A stretch of 38,407 bases of DNA, from the NCBI GenBank assembly GCA_005938025.2, contig VCCI02000008.1, positions 1 to 38,407 on the forward strand. Reading direction: 5' to 3'. Below are positions 16,237-23,759 of the stretch, one piece after another; position 1 is the stretch's first letter; every line of letters begins with the position of its first letter. The translations under genes were made by a program, and so were the position numbers. This DNA comes from Inquilinus sp. KBS0705. Lineage in GTDB: Bacteria; Bacteroidota; Bacteroidia; Sphingobacteriales; Sphingobacteriaceae. The notes under the pieces were generated by a model. That model was not told the DNA's origin, did not search any database, and saw only the letters and a list, made by a program, of their open reading frames with translations.

Positions 16237-18504
16237 ATGGCTTTTGATTTAGATATGATCAAAAAGGTTTATGATCGCTACAGCACCCGTGTGGATGCTG
16301 CCCGCAAAGCGACCGGTAAACCCCTTACACTCACTGAAAAAATATTATACGCTCACCTTACCGAAGGCGATGCTAAACGTGCCTTTGGACGTGGTACCGA
16401 CTACGTTGATTTTGCACCCGACCGTGTAGCTATGCAAGATGCTACCGCGCAAATGGCTTTACTGCAGTTTATGCAGGCAGGCCGACCGCAGGTTGCTGTA
16501 CCGTCAACCGTTCATTGCGATCACTTGATACAAGCTAAAGTTGGCGCCGTTGCCGATTTAAATACTGCCGTTGATATTAACCGCGAGGTTTACGATTTCC
16601 TTTCATCGGTATCTGATAAATATGGTATCGGTTTCTGGAAAGCCGGTGCAGGCATCATTCACCAGGTAGTGTTAGAAAACTACGCTTTCCCGGGTGGTAT
16701 GATGATAGGTACCGACTCGCACACCCCTAACGCGGGTGGTTTGGGTATGGTTGCCATTGGTGTTGGCGGTGCCGATGCCTGCGATGTAATGGCCGGCCTG
16801 CCATGGGAGCTAAAATTCCCTAAGCTGCTGGGTGTTAAATTAACAGGTAAACTATCGGGCTGGTCATCAGCTAAGGACGTTATTTTACGTGTTGCCGGTA
16901 TACTTACTGTAAAAGGTGGTACCGGTTTTATTGTAGAGTACTTTGGCGAGGGCGCACGCTCTATGTCAGCCACCGGTAAAGCAACCATTTGTAACATGGG
17001 TGCCGAAATTGGTGCAACCACCTCTATTTTTGGTTACGACGAAAAGGCTGCTATTTACCTGCGCGGTACAAAACGCGAAGAGGTGGCAGATATGGCAGAT
17101 GCTATTGCCGAACACTTAACAGGCGACGACGAGGTGTATGCTAACCCCGAGCAGTACTTTGACCAGGTGATAGAAATAAACCTGAGCGAGCTTGAACCAC
17201 ATGTTAACGGCCCGTTCACACCGGATCTGGCATGGCCTATATCTAAATTCGCTAAAGCGGTAAAAGAAAACAACTGGCCAGCACAGCTTGAGGTTGGCTT
17301 GATAGGCTCATGTACCAATTCATCTTACGAGGATATTACCCGCTCGGCTTCTATCGCCCAGCAGGCTATTGATAAAAATTTACAAACCAAAGCAGAATTT
17401 ACCATTACGCCAGGCTCGGAGCAGGTGCGTTATACGGTAGAACGCGATGGTTACCTGGATACTTTTGCCAGCATGGGCGGTGTAGTATTGGCTAATGCCT
17501 GCGGCCCTTGTATAGGCCAGTGGGCACGTCATACAGACGACCCTACCCGCAAAAACTCTATCATCACATCGTTTAACCGTAACTTTGCTAAACGCCAGGA
17601 TGGTAACCCCAATACACACGCGTTTGTGGCATCGCCGGAGATTGTTACCGCTTTCGCGATTGCAGGCGACCTAACTTTTAACCCGCTTACCGATACGCTG
17701 ACAAACAGAAATGGCGAACAGGTAAAACTTGATGAGCCGCAAGGTATCGAGATGCCGGTACGCGGTTACGCGGTAGAAGATGCCGGTTACCAGGCCCCTG
17801 CCGAAGATGGCAGCCAGGTACAGGTATTAGTGAGCCCTACTTCATCTCGTTTACAATTACTGGAGCCTTTTACCCCCTGGGAAGGTACCGATATTACCGG
17901 TTTAAAACTGCTGATAAAAGCAAAAGGCAAATGTACTACCGACCATATTTCTATGGCGGGCCCATGGTTAAAGTTCCGTGGCCATTTGGACAACATATCA
18001 AACAATATGCTGATTGGTGCAATTAACTACTTTAACAACACTGCCGATAGCGTTAAAAACGAACTGACAGGCGAATACGGCCCGGTACCTGCTACCCAGC
18101 GCGATTATAAGGCGCATGGCATTGGTACCGTTGTAGTAGGCGACGAAAACTACGGCGAAGGTTCATCTCGTGAGCATGCCGCTATGGAGCCACGCCACCT
18201 TGGTGTACGTGCCATACTTGTAAAATCATTTGCCCGTATACACGAAACCAACCTTAAAAAACAAGGCATGTTGGGTATCACCTTTGCCGATACCAACGAC
18301 TACGACAAAATACAGGAAGACGACACCATTGATATATTAGGCTTAACCACCTTTGCCCCAGGCAAACAGTTAACCGTAGTATTGCACCATGCCGATGGCA
18401 CAACAGAATCGTTCCCGGTAAACCATACCTATAATGCACAGCAGATAGAGTGGTTTAAAGCCGGCGGCGCTTTAAACATCATCCGCAGGCAAATGGTTAA
18501 CTAA
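16237..18504 (+). CDS. Aconitate hydratase (mitochondrial-type aconitase)
   Basis: Isomerises citrate to isocitrate in the citric acid cycle using a [4Fe-4S] cluster. The cluster ligands are visible: Cys in GSCTNSS (about 359) and in ACGPCIG (about 422 and 425). The C-terminal swivel domain contains GDENYGEGSSREHAAMEP, holding the active-site Ser/Arg. The length of 755 aa matches the short mitochondrial-type enzyme common in Bacteroidota and not the 890-aa AcnA or 860-aa AcnB types. It is monocistronic and ends at a strong terminator. Naming as acnA in databases is frequent but ambiguous. Confidence 0.96.
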   Translation: MAFDLDMIKKVYDRYSTRVDAARKATGKPLTLTEKILYAHLTEGDAKRAFGRGTDYVDFAPDRVAMQDATAQMALLQFMQAGRPQVAVPSTVHCDHLIQAKVGAVADLNTAVDINREVYDFLSSVSDKYGIGFWKAGAGIIHQVVLENYAFPGGMMIGTDSHTPNAGGLGMVAIGVGGADACDVMAGLPWELKFPKLLGVKLTGKLSGWSSAKDVILRVAGILTVKGGTGFIVEYFGEGARSMSATGKATICNMGAEIGATTSIFGYDEKAAIYLRGTKREEVADMADAIAEHLTGDDEVYANPEQYFDQVIEINLSELEPHVNGPFTPDLAWPISKFAKAVKENNWPAQLEVGLIGSCTNSSYEDITRSASIAQQAIDKNLQTKAEFTITPGSEQVRYTVERDGYLDTFASMGGVVLANACGPCIGQWARHTDDPTRKNSIITSFNRNFAKRQDGNPNTHAFVASPEIVTAFAIAGDLTFNPLTDTLTNRNGEQVKLDEPQGIEMPVRGYAVEDAGYQAPAEDGSQVQVLVSPTSSRLQLLEPFTPWEGTDITGLKLLIKAKGKCTTDHISMAGPWLKFRGHLDNISNNMLIGAINYFNNTADSVKNELTGEYGPVPATQRDYKAHGIGTVVVGDENYGEGSSREHAAMEPRHLGVRAILVKSFARIHETNLKKQGMLGITFADTNDYDKIQEDDTIDILGLTTFAPGKQLTVVLHHADGTTESFPVNHTYNAQQIEWFKAGGALNIIRRQMVN

Positions 18505-18532
18505 GTTAAAAGTCAAAATTAAAAAGTAAAAA
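18503..18532 (+). repeat. Heptamer array directly behind the aconitase stop
   Basis: Four 7-nt units (AAGTTAA, AAGTCAA, AATTAAA, AAGTAAA) start at the last bases of the aconitase stop codon and run into the terminator stem. It is the same kind of stop-codon-linked period-7 array as behind truA and uvrA. Confidence 0.6.
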
Positions 18533-18559
18533 GCCTTCCCGATTGGGAAGGCTTTTTTT
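18533..18559 (+). terminator. Intrinsic terminator of the aconitase gene
   Basis: GCCTTCCC (18533-18540), loop GATT, GGGAAGGC (18545-18552), then seven T. A perfect 8-bp stem. Confidence 0.92.
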
Positions 18560-18572
18560 GTGAGATATGAAT

Positions 18573-18640
18573 TGCTAGCGCACGCGTGTCGCGTGCGCTA
18601 CTATCCTGCTATCGACACACGCGACACGCGTGCGCCAGCA
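18573..18640. repeat. GC-rich palindromic element (REP-like)
   Basis: GCGCACGCGTGTCGCGTG (18578-18595) has a perfect 18-bp inverted copy at 18618-18635, extended by TGCT/AGCA after one mismatch. The left arm can also fold alone (GCGCACGCG, loop TGT, CGCGTGCGC at 18578-18598), so two alternative structures exist. Its GC content contrasts with the AT-rich flanks. Confidence 0.8.
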
Positions 18641-18676
18641 AGGGGATATTTTTATTAATTCCTTATATATTAGAGT

Positions 18677-19225
18677 ATGGATTCATCCCATTTAACCATT
18701 GATGTTGATAGAAGTATAGATAGGCAGAGGTTGATTTATAAAAGTAGTTTCAGCCTGTATTTTGAATACTTCAGCCGTTGTTTATTAGCGAGCTGTATGT
18801 TTTTTTTAGGTAATATTCTGATCCAAGCCTATGAAATACCTGATCCGTTAGCCACTATAATAATTATATTCCTATCAATATGGTTGCTTGGTAGTTTGTA
18901 CTTTATAAATAAGTTGAACAAAATTATCGGTTTGAACGATGAAGGAAACAAATTAAAGGTAGCTGCTTTTCTTCATGATAAATTTGATAACATCACCTGT
19001 ATCTACAGTAGCCACCATATATATATTTACATTAACGAGCCAAAGCCAATTGGCATAACTAAAATTATAACACTTCTTTTTTATAACAACGAAGTTTATT
19101 TAAATATTTCAACACTCAATAAAAAAACAGATTCTAAAATGTTTTTATCAGCCACATATGATTATTTTAAAGCGAAAAACATACAGAAAATCTTAGCACA
19201 GCAATTAAATCCGATGTCCCGTTAG
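18677..19225 (+). CDS. Orphan two-helix membrane protein
   Basis: A 182-aa protein that I do not recognise. Two hydrophobic segments (about 31-52 and 60-78) form a hairpin, with a basic N-terminal side and a soluble domain from about 80 to 182 that is rich in Ile, Asn, Lys and Tyr. The gene is clearly more AT-rich than the flanking genes, suggesting relaxed or foreign origin. It is bracketed by palindromic elements (18573-18640 and 19221-19339), and its stop codon lies inside the downstream element. A stress-sensing or DUF-type membrane protein is possible, but nothing specific supports it. Confidence 0.6.
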   Translation: MDSSHLTIDVDRSIDRQRLIYKSSFSLYFEYFSRCLLASCMFFLGNILIQAYEIPDPLATIIIIFLSIWLLGSLYFINKLNKIIGLNDEGNKLKVAAFLHDKFDNITCIYSSHHIYIYINEPKPIGITKIITLLFYNNEVYLNISTLNKKTDSKMFLSATYDYFKAKNIQKILAQQLNPMSR

Positions 19226-19339
19226 TCTGGATTTATAATCCTGACTGTAACGATTGCGGATTTGTAATCCGCGTGATAAAATTGTTACGGGGATTGCAAA
19301 TCCCAAAATACTTAGTCCAGATTGCAAATCCGGACTAAC
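19221..19339. repeat. Four-hairpin palindromic cluster with GATT-N3-AATC cores
   Basis: Four consecutive hairpins share the core GGATT-N3-AATCC or a close form: 19229-19241, 19256-19272 (GCGGATT, TGT, AATCCGC), 19290-19304 and 19312-19338 (12-bp stem, one mismatch). Flanking words pair around them: GTTAGTC at 19221 with GACTGTAAC, GTAAC at 19248 with GTTAC at 19285. It looks like a repeat-derived BIME-like cluster. It begins inside the stop region of the 182-aa gene. Confidence 0.8.
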
Positions 19340-19369
19340 AAAAGAATTTTTTGTGGGTAGATTCCCCAT

Positions 19370-19518
19370 GTCCTTGCGAGGAGGAACGACGTGGCAATCT
19401 CATAGGATGCATGATTGCGCACCTGTCCACTGTTATTGCTTCTCCGTTGGCCAACGGAGAAGCAATAACACAGTTTATTAGTTGCATTAAGGGAGATTGC
19501 TTCGTGCCTCGCAATGAC
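19370..19518. repeat. Large inverted-repeat element with a nested 40-bp palindrome
   Basis: The left arm (19370-19401; TTGCGAGG ... GGCAATCTC) and right arm (19493-19518; GAGATTGC ... CCTCGCAATGAC) are imperfect inverted copies. The arms resemble a GCAATGACG-type dispersed repeat that I know from many Bacteroidota intergenic regions. The centre contains the perfect palindrome at 19431-19470. No transposase is present. Confidence 0.75.
19431..19470. repeat. Perfect loop-less 40-bp palindrome
   Basis: TGTTATTGCTTCTCCGTTGG is followed at once by its exact 20-base reverse complement. There is no spacer, so it can extrude a cruciform. The central word CCGTTGGCCAACGG nearly equals the hairpin CCGTTAGCCAACGG in the tRNA-like copies at 38.2 kb. 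Confidence 0.9.
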
Positions 19519-19542
19519 GCGCGGGGGAGAGAATTAAGCACT

Positions 19543-19577
19543 TCGCTGCCGCGGGTTTAGCGCAGCGTAATTCGTGG
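19543..19577 (+). repeat. 35-bp repeat, copy 1
   Basis: This 35-bp word matches 20234-20268 at 31 of 35 positions in the same orientation. Both copies carry the core TTTAGCGCAGC and end in CGTGGTA. This copy lacks the matching right half seen around copy 2. Confidence 0.75.
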
Positions 19578-19631
19578 TACCGGCGTACGCCACGCTATTG
19601 CCCGCAATGCCATGAGAGCATAATAAACTAC

Positions 19632-20123
19632 TTAACTCAACTTCCAGTCAGGCCTTTCAAAATGGCAGGTATACCCGTAAGGATTTTTTTGCAGGTAATC
19701 CTGGTGCTCGGCTTCGGCATCCCAAAAATCGGATGCGGGTACTACTTCGGTAATAATTTTGCCCGGCCAAATGCCTGATGCTTCCATGTCGGCAATTAAG
19801 TCGTTAGCGGTATCGCGCTGGCTGTCGTTCAAATAAAATATAGCCGAACGGTAAGACGTTCCTATATCGTTGCCTTGTCTGTTACGGGTGGTAGGATCGT
19901 GGATCTGGAAGAAATACTCCAGCAGTTTACGGTAGGATAGCACCGCTGGGTCAAACTCAATGGCAATGCCTTCTGCATGGGTGCCATGGTTACGGTAGGT
20001 GGCGTTGGGTACATCGCCGCCGGTATATCCAACCCGCGTCGAAATCACACCGGGTTGTTGCCTTATTAGCTCTTCTACCCCCCAAAAGCAGCCGCCGGCC
20101 AGTATCGCTTTTTCTGTATTCAT
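19632..20123 (-). CDS. msrA: Peptide-methionine (S)-S-oxide reductase MsrA
   Basis: Repairs oxidised methionine (S form) in proteins and free methionine. The catalytic motif GGCFWGVEE places the nucleophilic Cys at residue 12. YTGGD and the RNHGTHAEGIAIEFDP segment with downstream NRQGND are typical of the family. No second conserved Cys near the C-terminus is seen, so recycling may use another Cys or a partner. Start: ATG at 20123 (163 aa). A TTG nine bases upstream is in frame but falls inside a TATATTTG promoter element, so it is unlikely as a start and the mRNA may be leaderless. Confidence 0.95.
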   Translation of the reverse strand: MNTEKAILAGGCFWGVEELIRQQPGVISTRVGYTGGDVPNATYRNHGTHAEGIAIEFDPAVLSYRKLLEYFFQIHDPTTRNRQGNDIGTSYRSAIFYLNDSQRDTANDLIADMEASGIWPGKIITEVVPASDFWDAEAEHQDYLQKNPYGYTCHFERPDWKLS

Positions 20124-20129
20124 AGTATA

Positions 20130-20137
20130 CAAATATA
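20130..20137 (-). promoter_or_regulatory. -7 promoter element of msrA
   Basis: On the minus strand TATATTTG ends 6 bases before the msrA ATG. Transcription would start at or within a few bases of the ATG. No good -33 TTG is visible at the usual distance. Confidence 0.5.
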
Positions 20138-20233
20138 TAAAGGCGGGCGAATGTTTGAGTCTGAGAATTGTCGGGTATAGTTTATAAAGAACAAAAATGC
20201 CATTTGGCTGATAAAAGACTGCCCTTGTTGCCC

Positions 20234-20345
20234 GCTACCGCGAGTTTAGCGCAGCATAACTCGTGGTATATCATACGTAAGCTTGAAGCTTACATCAGCT
20301 GAAAGCTGATATCATGCGTACCACGAGTTGAAAACTCGCGGCAGC
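20234..20345. repeat. Cloverleaf-like palindromic element containing 35-bp repeat copy 2
   Basis: Nested arms: GCTACCGCGAGTTT (20234-20247) with AAACTCGCGGCAGC (20332-20345, one mismatch); ACTCGTGGTA (20259-20268) with TACCACGAGT (20319-20328). Inside are two independent hairpins, TAAGCTT-G-AAGCTTA (20278-20292) and ATCAGCT-GAA-AGCTGAT (20294-20310). The result is a four-armed fold. The left 35 bp repeat 19543-19577. Confidence 0.85.
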
Positions 20346-20352
20346 AGATGGC

Positions 20353-20386
20353 AAAAAAATAGCGATGTGTTTGAAACCCATCGCTA
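20353..20386 (-). terminator. Intrinsic terminator of uvrA
   Basis: On the minus strand TAGCGATG pairs with CATCGCTA (20379-20386 and 20360-20367), followed by ATTTTTTTG. It lies about 50 bp after the uvrA stop. Confidence 0.85.
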
Positions 20387-20404
20387 TATAATAAATATAA
20401 ATAC

Positions 20405-20439
20405 CTAACCTCTAATCTCCCCTCACTACTCACTAACTC
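20405..20439 (+). repeat. Heptamer array touching the uvrA stop codon
   Basis: Five 7-nt units, each starting with C (CTAACCT, CTAATCT, then CCCCTCA, CTACTCA, CTAACTC), end two bases into the uvrA stop codon (20438-20440). It is another example of period-7 sequence at a gene end. Confidence 0.6.
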
Positions 20440-23389
20440 AAAACCGCTCTTTTAAAAACTTACCGGTAAAGCTGTCTTTTACTTTGATCAGGTCTTCGGG
20501 TATGCCTTCAAATACAACGTTACCGCCGCGGTTACCACCTTCGGGGCCAATATCAATTACCCAGTCGGCGCATTTTATTACATCCATGTTATGCTCTATT
20601 ACAATAATGGTGTTGCCATGCTCTAACAGCGCGTCGAATGATTTTAGCAGTTTTTTAATATCGGCAAAGTGCAAACCAGTGGTAGGCTCATCAAAAATAA
20701 ACAAGGTTTTATGTGTGTTGTTACCCTTTACCAGGAACGACGCCAGCTTAATACGCTGTGCCTCGCCGCCCGAAAGCGTGTTTGATGATTGGCCCAACTG
20801 CACATAACCCAAGCCTACATCAACCAATGGTTTTATTTTAGCGATTATCTTGGGCTCTTTGGCAAAAAACTCCAATGCCTCGTCAATGGTCAGCTCTAAA
20901 ACTTCCGATACGTTCTTTTCATTATAGGTAACATCAAGTATATGCTGTTTAAAGCGTTTACCGCCGCAGGCCTCGCAGGTTAAAAATATATCGGCCATAA
21001 ACTGCATCTCTATCTTCACCTCGCCTTCGCCCTGGCAAACATCGCAGCGGCCACCCTCTACGTTAAACGAGAAGGCCGATGGCTTTAAGCCGGCAGCTTT
21101 GGCCACAGGCAGGGCCGCATACAGGTTGCGTATCTCGTCCCAGGCCTTAACATAAGTAACCGGGTTCGATCGTGACGAACGGCCGATGGGGTTTTGGTCC
21201 ACCAGTTCTACCTGTTCAATTTTGTTGTAATCGCCCTCCAGGCTGTCAAACGCGCCGCTTTGGTCGCCGTTGTAGTTACCTAAGGTTTTTTGCAGGGCGG
21301 GTGCCAGCACACGCTTTACCAAACTGGTTTTACCCGAGCCCGATACGCCTGTTACCACGGTAAGCACCCCAAGCGGAAACTTAGCATTTACATGGTTAAG
21401 GTTATTTTCTCGGGCGCCTTTTATCTCAATAAAATCGTTCCATTTACGGCGGCTTGCAGGTATGGCAATTTCTTCGCGGCCGCTTAGGTATTTACCGGTA
21501 AGGCTGTCATCATCCACGATGATCTGATCGTAAGTACCCGTAAATATAAGGTTACCGCCATGCGTACCGGCTTCGGGGCCAATATCAATAATATGGTCGG
21601 CAGCTTTCATTATCTCTTCTTCGTGCTCAACTACTAATACAGTGTTGCCCACATCGCGCAACGACCGTAATACGGTAATAAGGCGTTGAGTATCGCGCGG
21701 GTGCAAGCCAATGCTCGGCTCGTCCAACACATATACCGAACCTACCAGGCTACTACCCAGCGAGGTGGCCAGGTTAATACGCTGCGACTCGCCGCCCGAT
21801 AGCGTGTTTGATAAACGATTAAGCGTTAAATAACTTAAGCCAACATCATTTAAAAAGCTAAGGCGATTGGTTATTTCTAACAGCAGGCGCTTGCCTACCT
21901 TAAGGTCGGTTTCGTTTAGTTTAAGGTTGCTGAAAAATTCAAGCGCGCTATCTAAAGGCATCAATACCACATCGGTTATAGACATGCCATCAATTTTTAC
22001 ATACGAGGCATCCTTACGCAAACGGCTGCCCTTACACTCGGGGCAGGTAGTTTTGCCGCGGTAGCGCGATAGCAGCACCCGGTACTGTATCTTATAGGTT
22101 TGCTCCTCCATTTCTTTGAAGAAAGCATCCAACCCGCGAAAATATTGGTTACCCGTCCATAACAACAGTTGCTGCCCGGCAGTAAGCTGGTTATACTGGC
22201 GGTGAATAGGAAAATCGAACTTAATTGAGCTTTTTACCAGTACATCGTTCCATTCGCGCATCTTCTCGCCTCGCCATGGGGCAATAGCACCCTCGTAAAC
22301 GCTTTTGCTTTTATCGGGGATAACCAAATCCTCGTCAATGCCAATAACCTTGCCATAGCCCTCGCAACGCTTGCAGGCGCCATATGGGTTGTTAAAGCTA
22401 AAAAAGTTTGGTGTAGGCTCTTCAAAGCGGATGTTATCCAGCTCAAAACGGTCGCAAAAAAAGCGCTCCAACTCAGCCCCACCTAAATCCTCCCCAGCAG
22501 GGAGGACTTTTAATTCTGAAGCCCTCCCTTCCGGGGAGGGTTGGGGAGGGGCTACATAGCGTACATAACAATCGCCTTTGCCTTCAAAAAAAGCGGTTTG
22601 TATACTATCGGCCAGGCGGCTAATGGTTTCGTCTTCTTCGTTTTTAGTGATGCGGTCTATTACAATTCGTACCACCGATGCCACAGGCAATGCCGATTCG
22701 GCCGTATCTTCTTTTGCTTTGGTCTTTTTTGTTTTGGCCGGTTCGGCAGTAGCATCAGCCAGCATAGATGTATTGTCAATGCTTTCGTCTTCCAGCAGGC
22801 TCTCTATACGCGATACCTGCCCGTTAAACTCCACGCGTACAAAACCCTTTTGCATTAATACCGCCAGTTCTTCTTTTATACTGCGGTTATTATGCGGGTG
22901 CAGCGGGCAAAGTATGGTTACCTGGCTATCATCAGGCAGGGCGGTAATAAAATTGATCACATCGGTAACGCTGTCCTTTTTTACGATACCGCCCGATACC
23001 GGCGAAATGGTTTTACCAATGCGCGAAAAAAGCAGTTTTAAGTAATCGTATATCTCGGTTGATGTGCCTACGGTAGAGCGCGGATTGCTGGTAATTACCT
23101 TTTGCTCGATAGCGATTGCAGGGGCTATACCTTTTATATAGTCTACATCGGGTTTGTTCATGCGGCCCAAAAACTGGCGGGCGTATGACGACAGGCTCTC
23201 TACATACCTGCGCTGCCCCTCGGCATACAAGGTATCAAACGCCAGGGACGATTTACCCGAACCCGACATGCCGGTAATAACCACCAGCTTGTTTTTGGGG
23301 ATGGCCACATCCATGTTTTTCAGGTTGTGTACCCTTGCCCCTTTTATGATAATATGTTTCTGCGGATCTTTTTCTGCTTCTTTGATCAT
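20438..23389 (-). CDS. uvrA: Excinuclease ABC subunit A (UvrA) with an in-frame repeat insertion
   Basis: DNA-damage recognition ATPase of nucleotide excision repair. The 983-aa protein has two ABC modules: Walker A GMSGSGKSS (about 40-48) and GVSGSGKTS (about 680), signatures NTLSGGESQRINLA and NTLSGGEAQRIKLA, and the second zinc module CDVCQ ... CEACGG. The first zinc module keeps only one Cys of its first pair (FCDRFELD) with CKRC intact. Residues 280-305 are encoded by a 78-bp palindromic repeat (22475-22552) placed just before this zinc module. A Lys/Ala-rich low-complexity insertion lies at about 215-240. The frame is intact, so the protein is probably functional. Confidence 0.96.
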   Translation of the reverse strand: MIKEAEKDPQKHIIIKGARVHNLKNMDVAIPKNKLVVITGMSGSGKSSLAFDTLYAEGQRRYVESLSSYARQFLGRMNKPDVDYIKGIAPAIAIEQKVITSNPRSTVGTSTEIYDYLKLLFSRIGKTISPVSGGIVKKDSVTDVINFITALPDDSQVTILCPLHPHNNRSIKEELAVLMQKGFVRVEFNGQVSRIESLLEDESIDNTSMLADATAEPAKTKKTKAKEDTAESALPVASVVRIVIDRITKNEEDETISRLADSIQTAFFEGKGDCYVRYVAPPQPSPEGRASELKVLPAGEDLGGAELERFFCDRFELDNIRFEEPTPNFFSFNNPYGACKRCEGYGKVIGIDEDLVIPDKSKSVYEGAIAPWRGEKMREWNDVLVKSSIKFDFPIHRQYNQLTAGQQLLLWTGNQYFRGLDAFFKEMEEQTYKIQYRVLLSRYRGKTTCPECKGSRLRKDASYVKIDGMSITDVVLMPLDSALEFFSNLKLNETDLKVGKRLLLEITNRLSFLNDVGLSYLTLNRLSNTLSGGESQRINLATSLGSSLVGSVYVLDEPSIGLHPRDTQRLITVLRSLRDVGNTVLVVEHEEEIMKAADHIIDIGPEAGTHGGNLIFTGTYDQIIVDDDSLTGKYLSGREEIAIPASRRKWNDFIEIKGARENNLNHVNAKFPLGVLTVVTGVSGSGKTSLVKRVLAPALQKTLGNYNGDQSGAFDSLEGDYNKIEQVELVDQNPIGRSSRSNPVTYVKAWDEIRNLYAALPVAKAAGLKPSAFSFNVEGGRCDVCQGEGEVKIEMQFMADIFLTCEACGGKRFKQHILDVTYNEKNVSEVLELTIDEALEFFAKEPKIIAKIKPLVDVGLGYVQLGQSSNTLSGGEAQRIKLASFLVKGNNTHKTLFIFDEPTTGLHFADIKKLLKSFDALLEHGNTIIVIEHNMDVIKCADWVIDIGPEGGNRGGNVVFEGIPEDLIKVKDSFTGKFLKERF
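22475..22552. repeat. 78-bp double-hairpin repeat inserted in frame in uvrA
   Basis: Two perfect 7-bp hairpins (TCCTCCC-CAGCA-GGGAGGA at 22488-22506; CCCTCCC-TTCCG-GGGAGGG at 22522-22540) lie between GCCCC and GGGGC ends. On the minus strand it encodes 26 residues beginning APPQPSPEG and ending GEDLGGA. The length is a multiple of three and contains no stop in this frame. Similar Pro/Gly-rich peptides occur as database noise in related genomes, consistent with a dispersed repeat family. Confidence 0.85.
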
Positions 23390-23759
23390 TAGTTATTTAA
23401 ACTGTCGATGGTGTTCATAGCTGCAGTTCAATTAAACCTTTCGGCTCGGCGTGCAGTCTATTAAAATAAAGGACTCGGTTTGGAAATGCAAAAATCCTAA
23501 AATAATTAGCCTTATCCAAATGAGTTTGAGTATTTACAGCAGTTAATGTGTTATTAGTAAAAGAGTTTGCACTGTAGTGACATGGTTTTTACCGATAAAA
23601 AATAAAACGTAACATACCCTTCTAAAAAATATTTGTTTTTATTTTTAAGATTATTATATTTGAGGGTAACATTTTCTTAACCCTAAAAAGGATACACTAT
23701 CGATAGAACTCTACTTTAATAACGCATTAAATCTTAATTTAGTTTATTAGTAGCTTTCT
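23390..23759. other. 370-bp divergent intergenic region, uvrA / sigma factor
   Basis: No gene is visible. It contains the sigma-factor promoter (23632-23662). TTAGTAA at 23554-23560 equals one half of the recA dyad at 25933-25957, but without a second half. No clear uvrA promoter (TAnnTTTG on the minus strand) was found. A weak hairpin (GGGTAA with TTAACCC) lies just after the sigma-factor promoter at about 23664-23684. Confidence 0.5.
23632..23662 (+). promoter_or_regulatory. Promoter of the ECF sigma factor gene
   Basis: TTTG (23632-23635), a 19-bp spacer and TATATTTG (23655-23662) fit the housekeeping consensus exactly. The leader is about 90 nt. The sigma gene is thus read by the primary sigma factor, not obviously autoregulated. 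Confidence 0.75.

Noticed and set aside
19370..19518. Insertion sequence
   Set aside because: No transposase frame or target-site duplication could be found; it can only be a non-autonomous repeat.
19321..19560. Short ORFs on both strands through the repeat region
   Set aside because: They run through palindromes, overlap each other in antiparallel frames and show no protein-like composition.
22234..23045. Several plus-strand ORFs over 60 aa opposite uvrA
   Set aside because: They are antisense shadows of uvrA, which has complete motifs and normal codon use.
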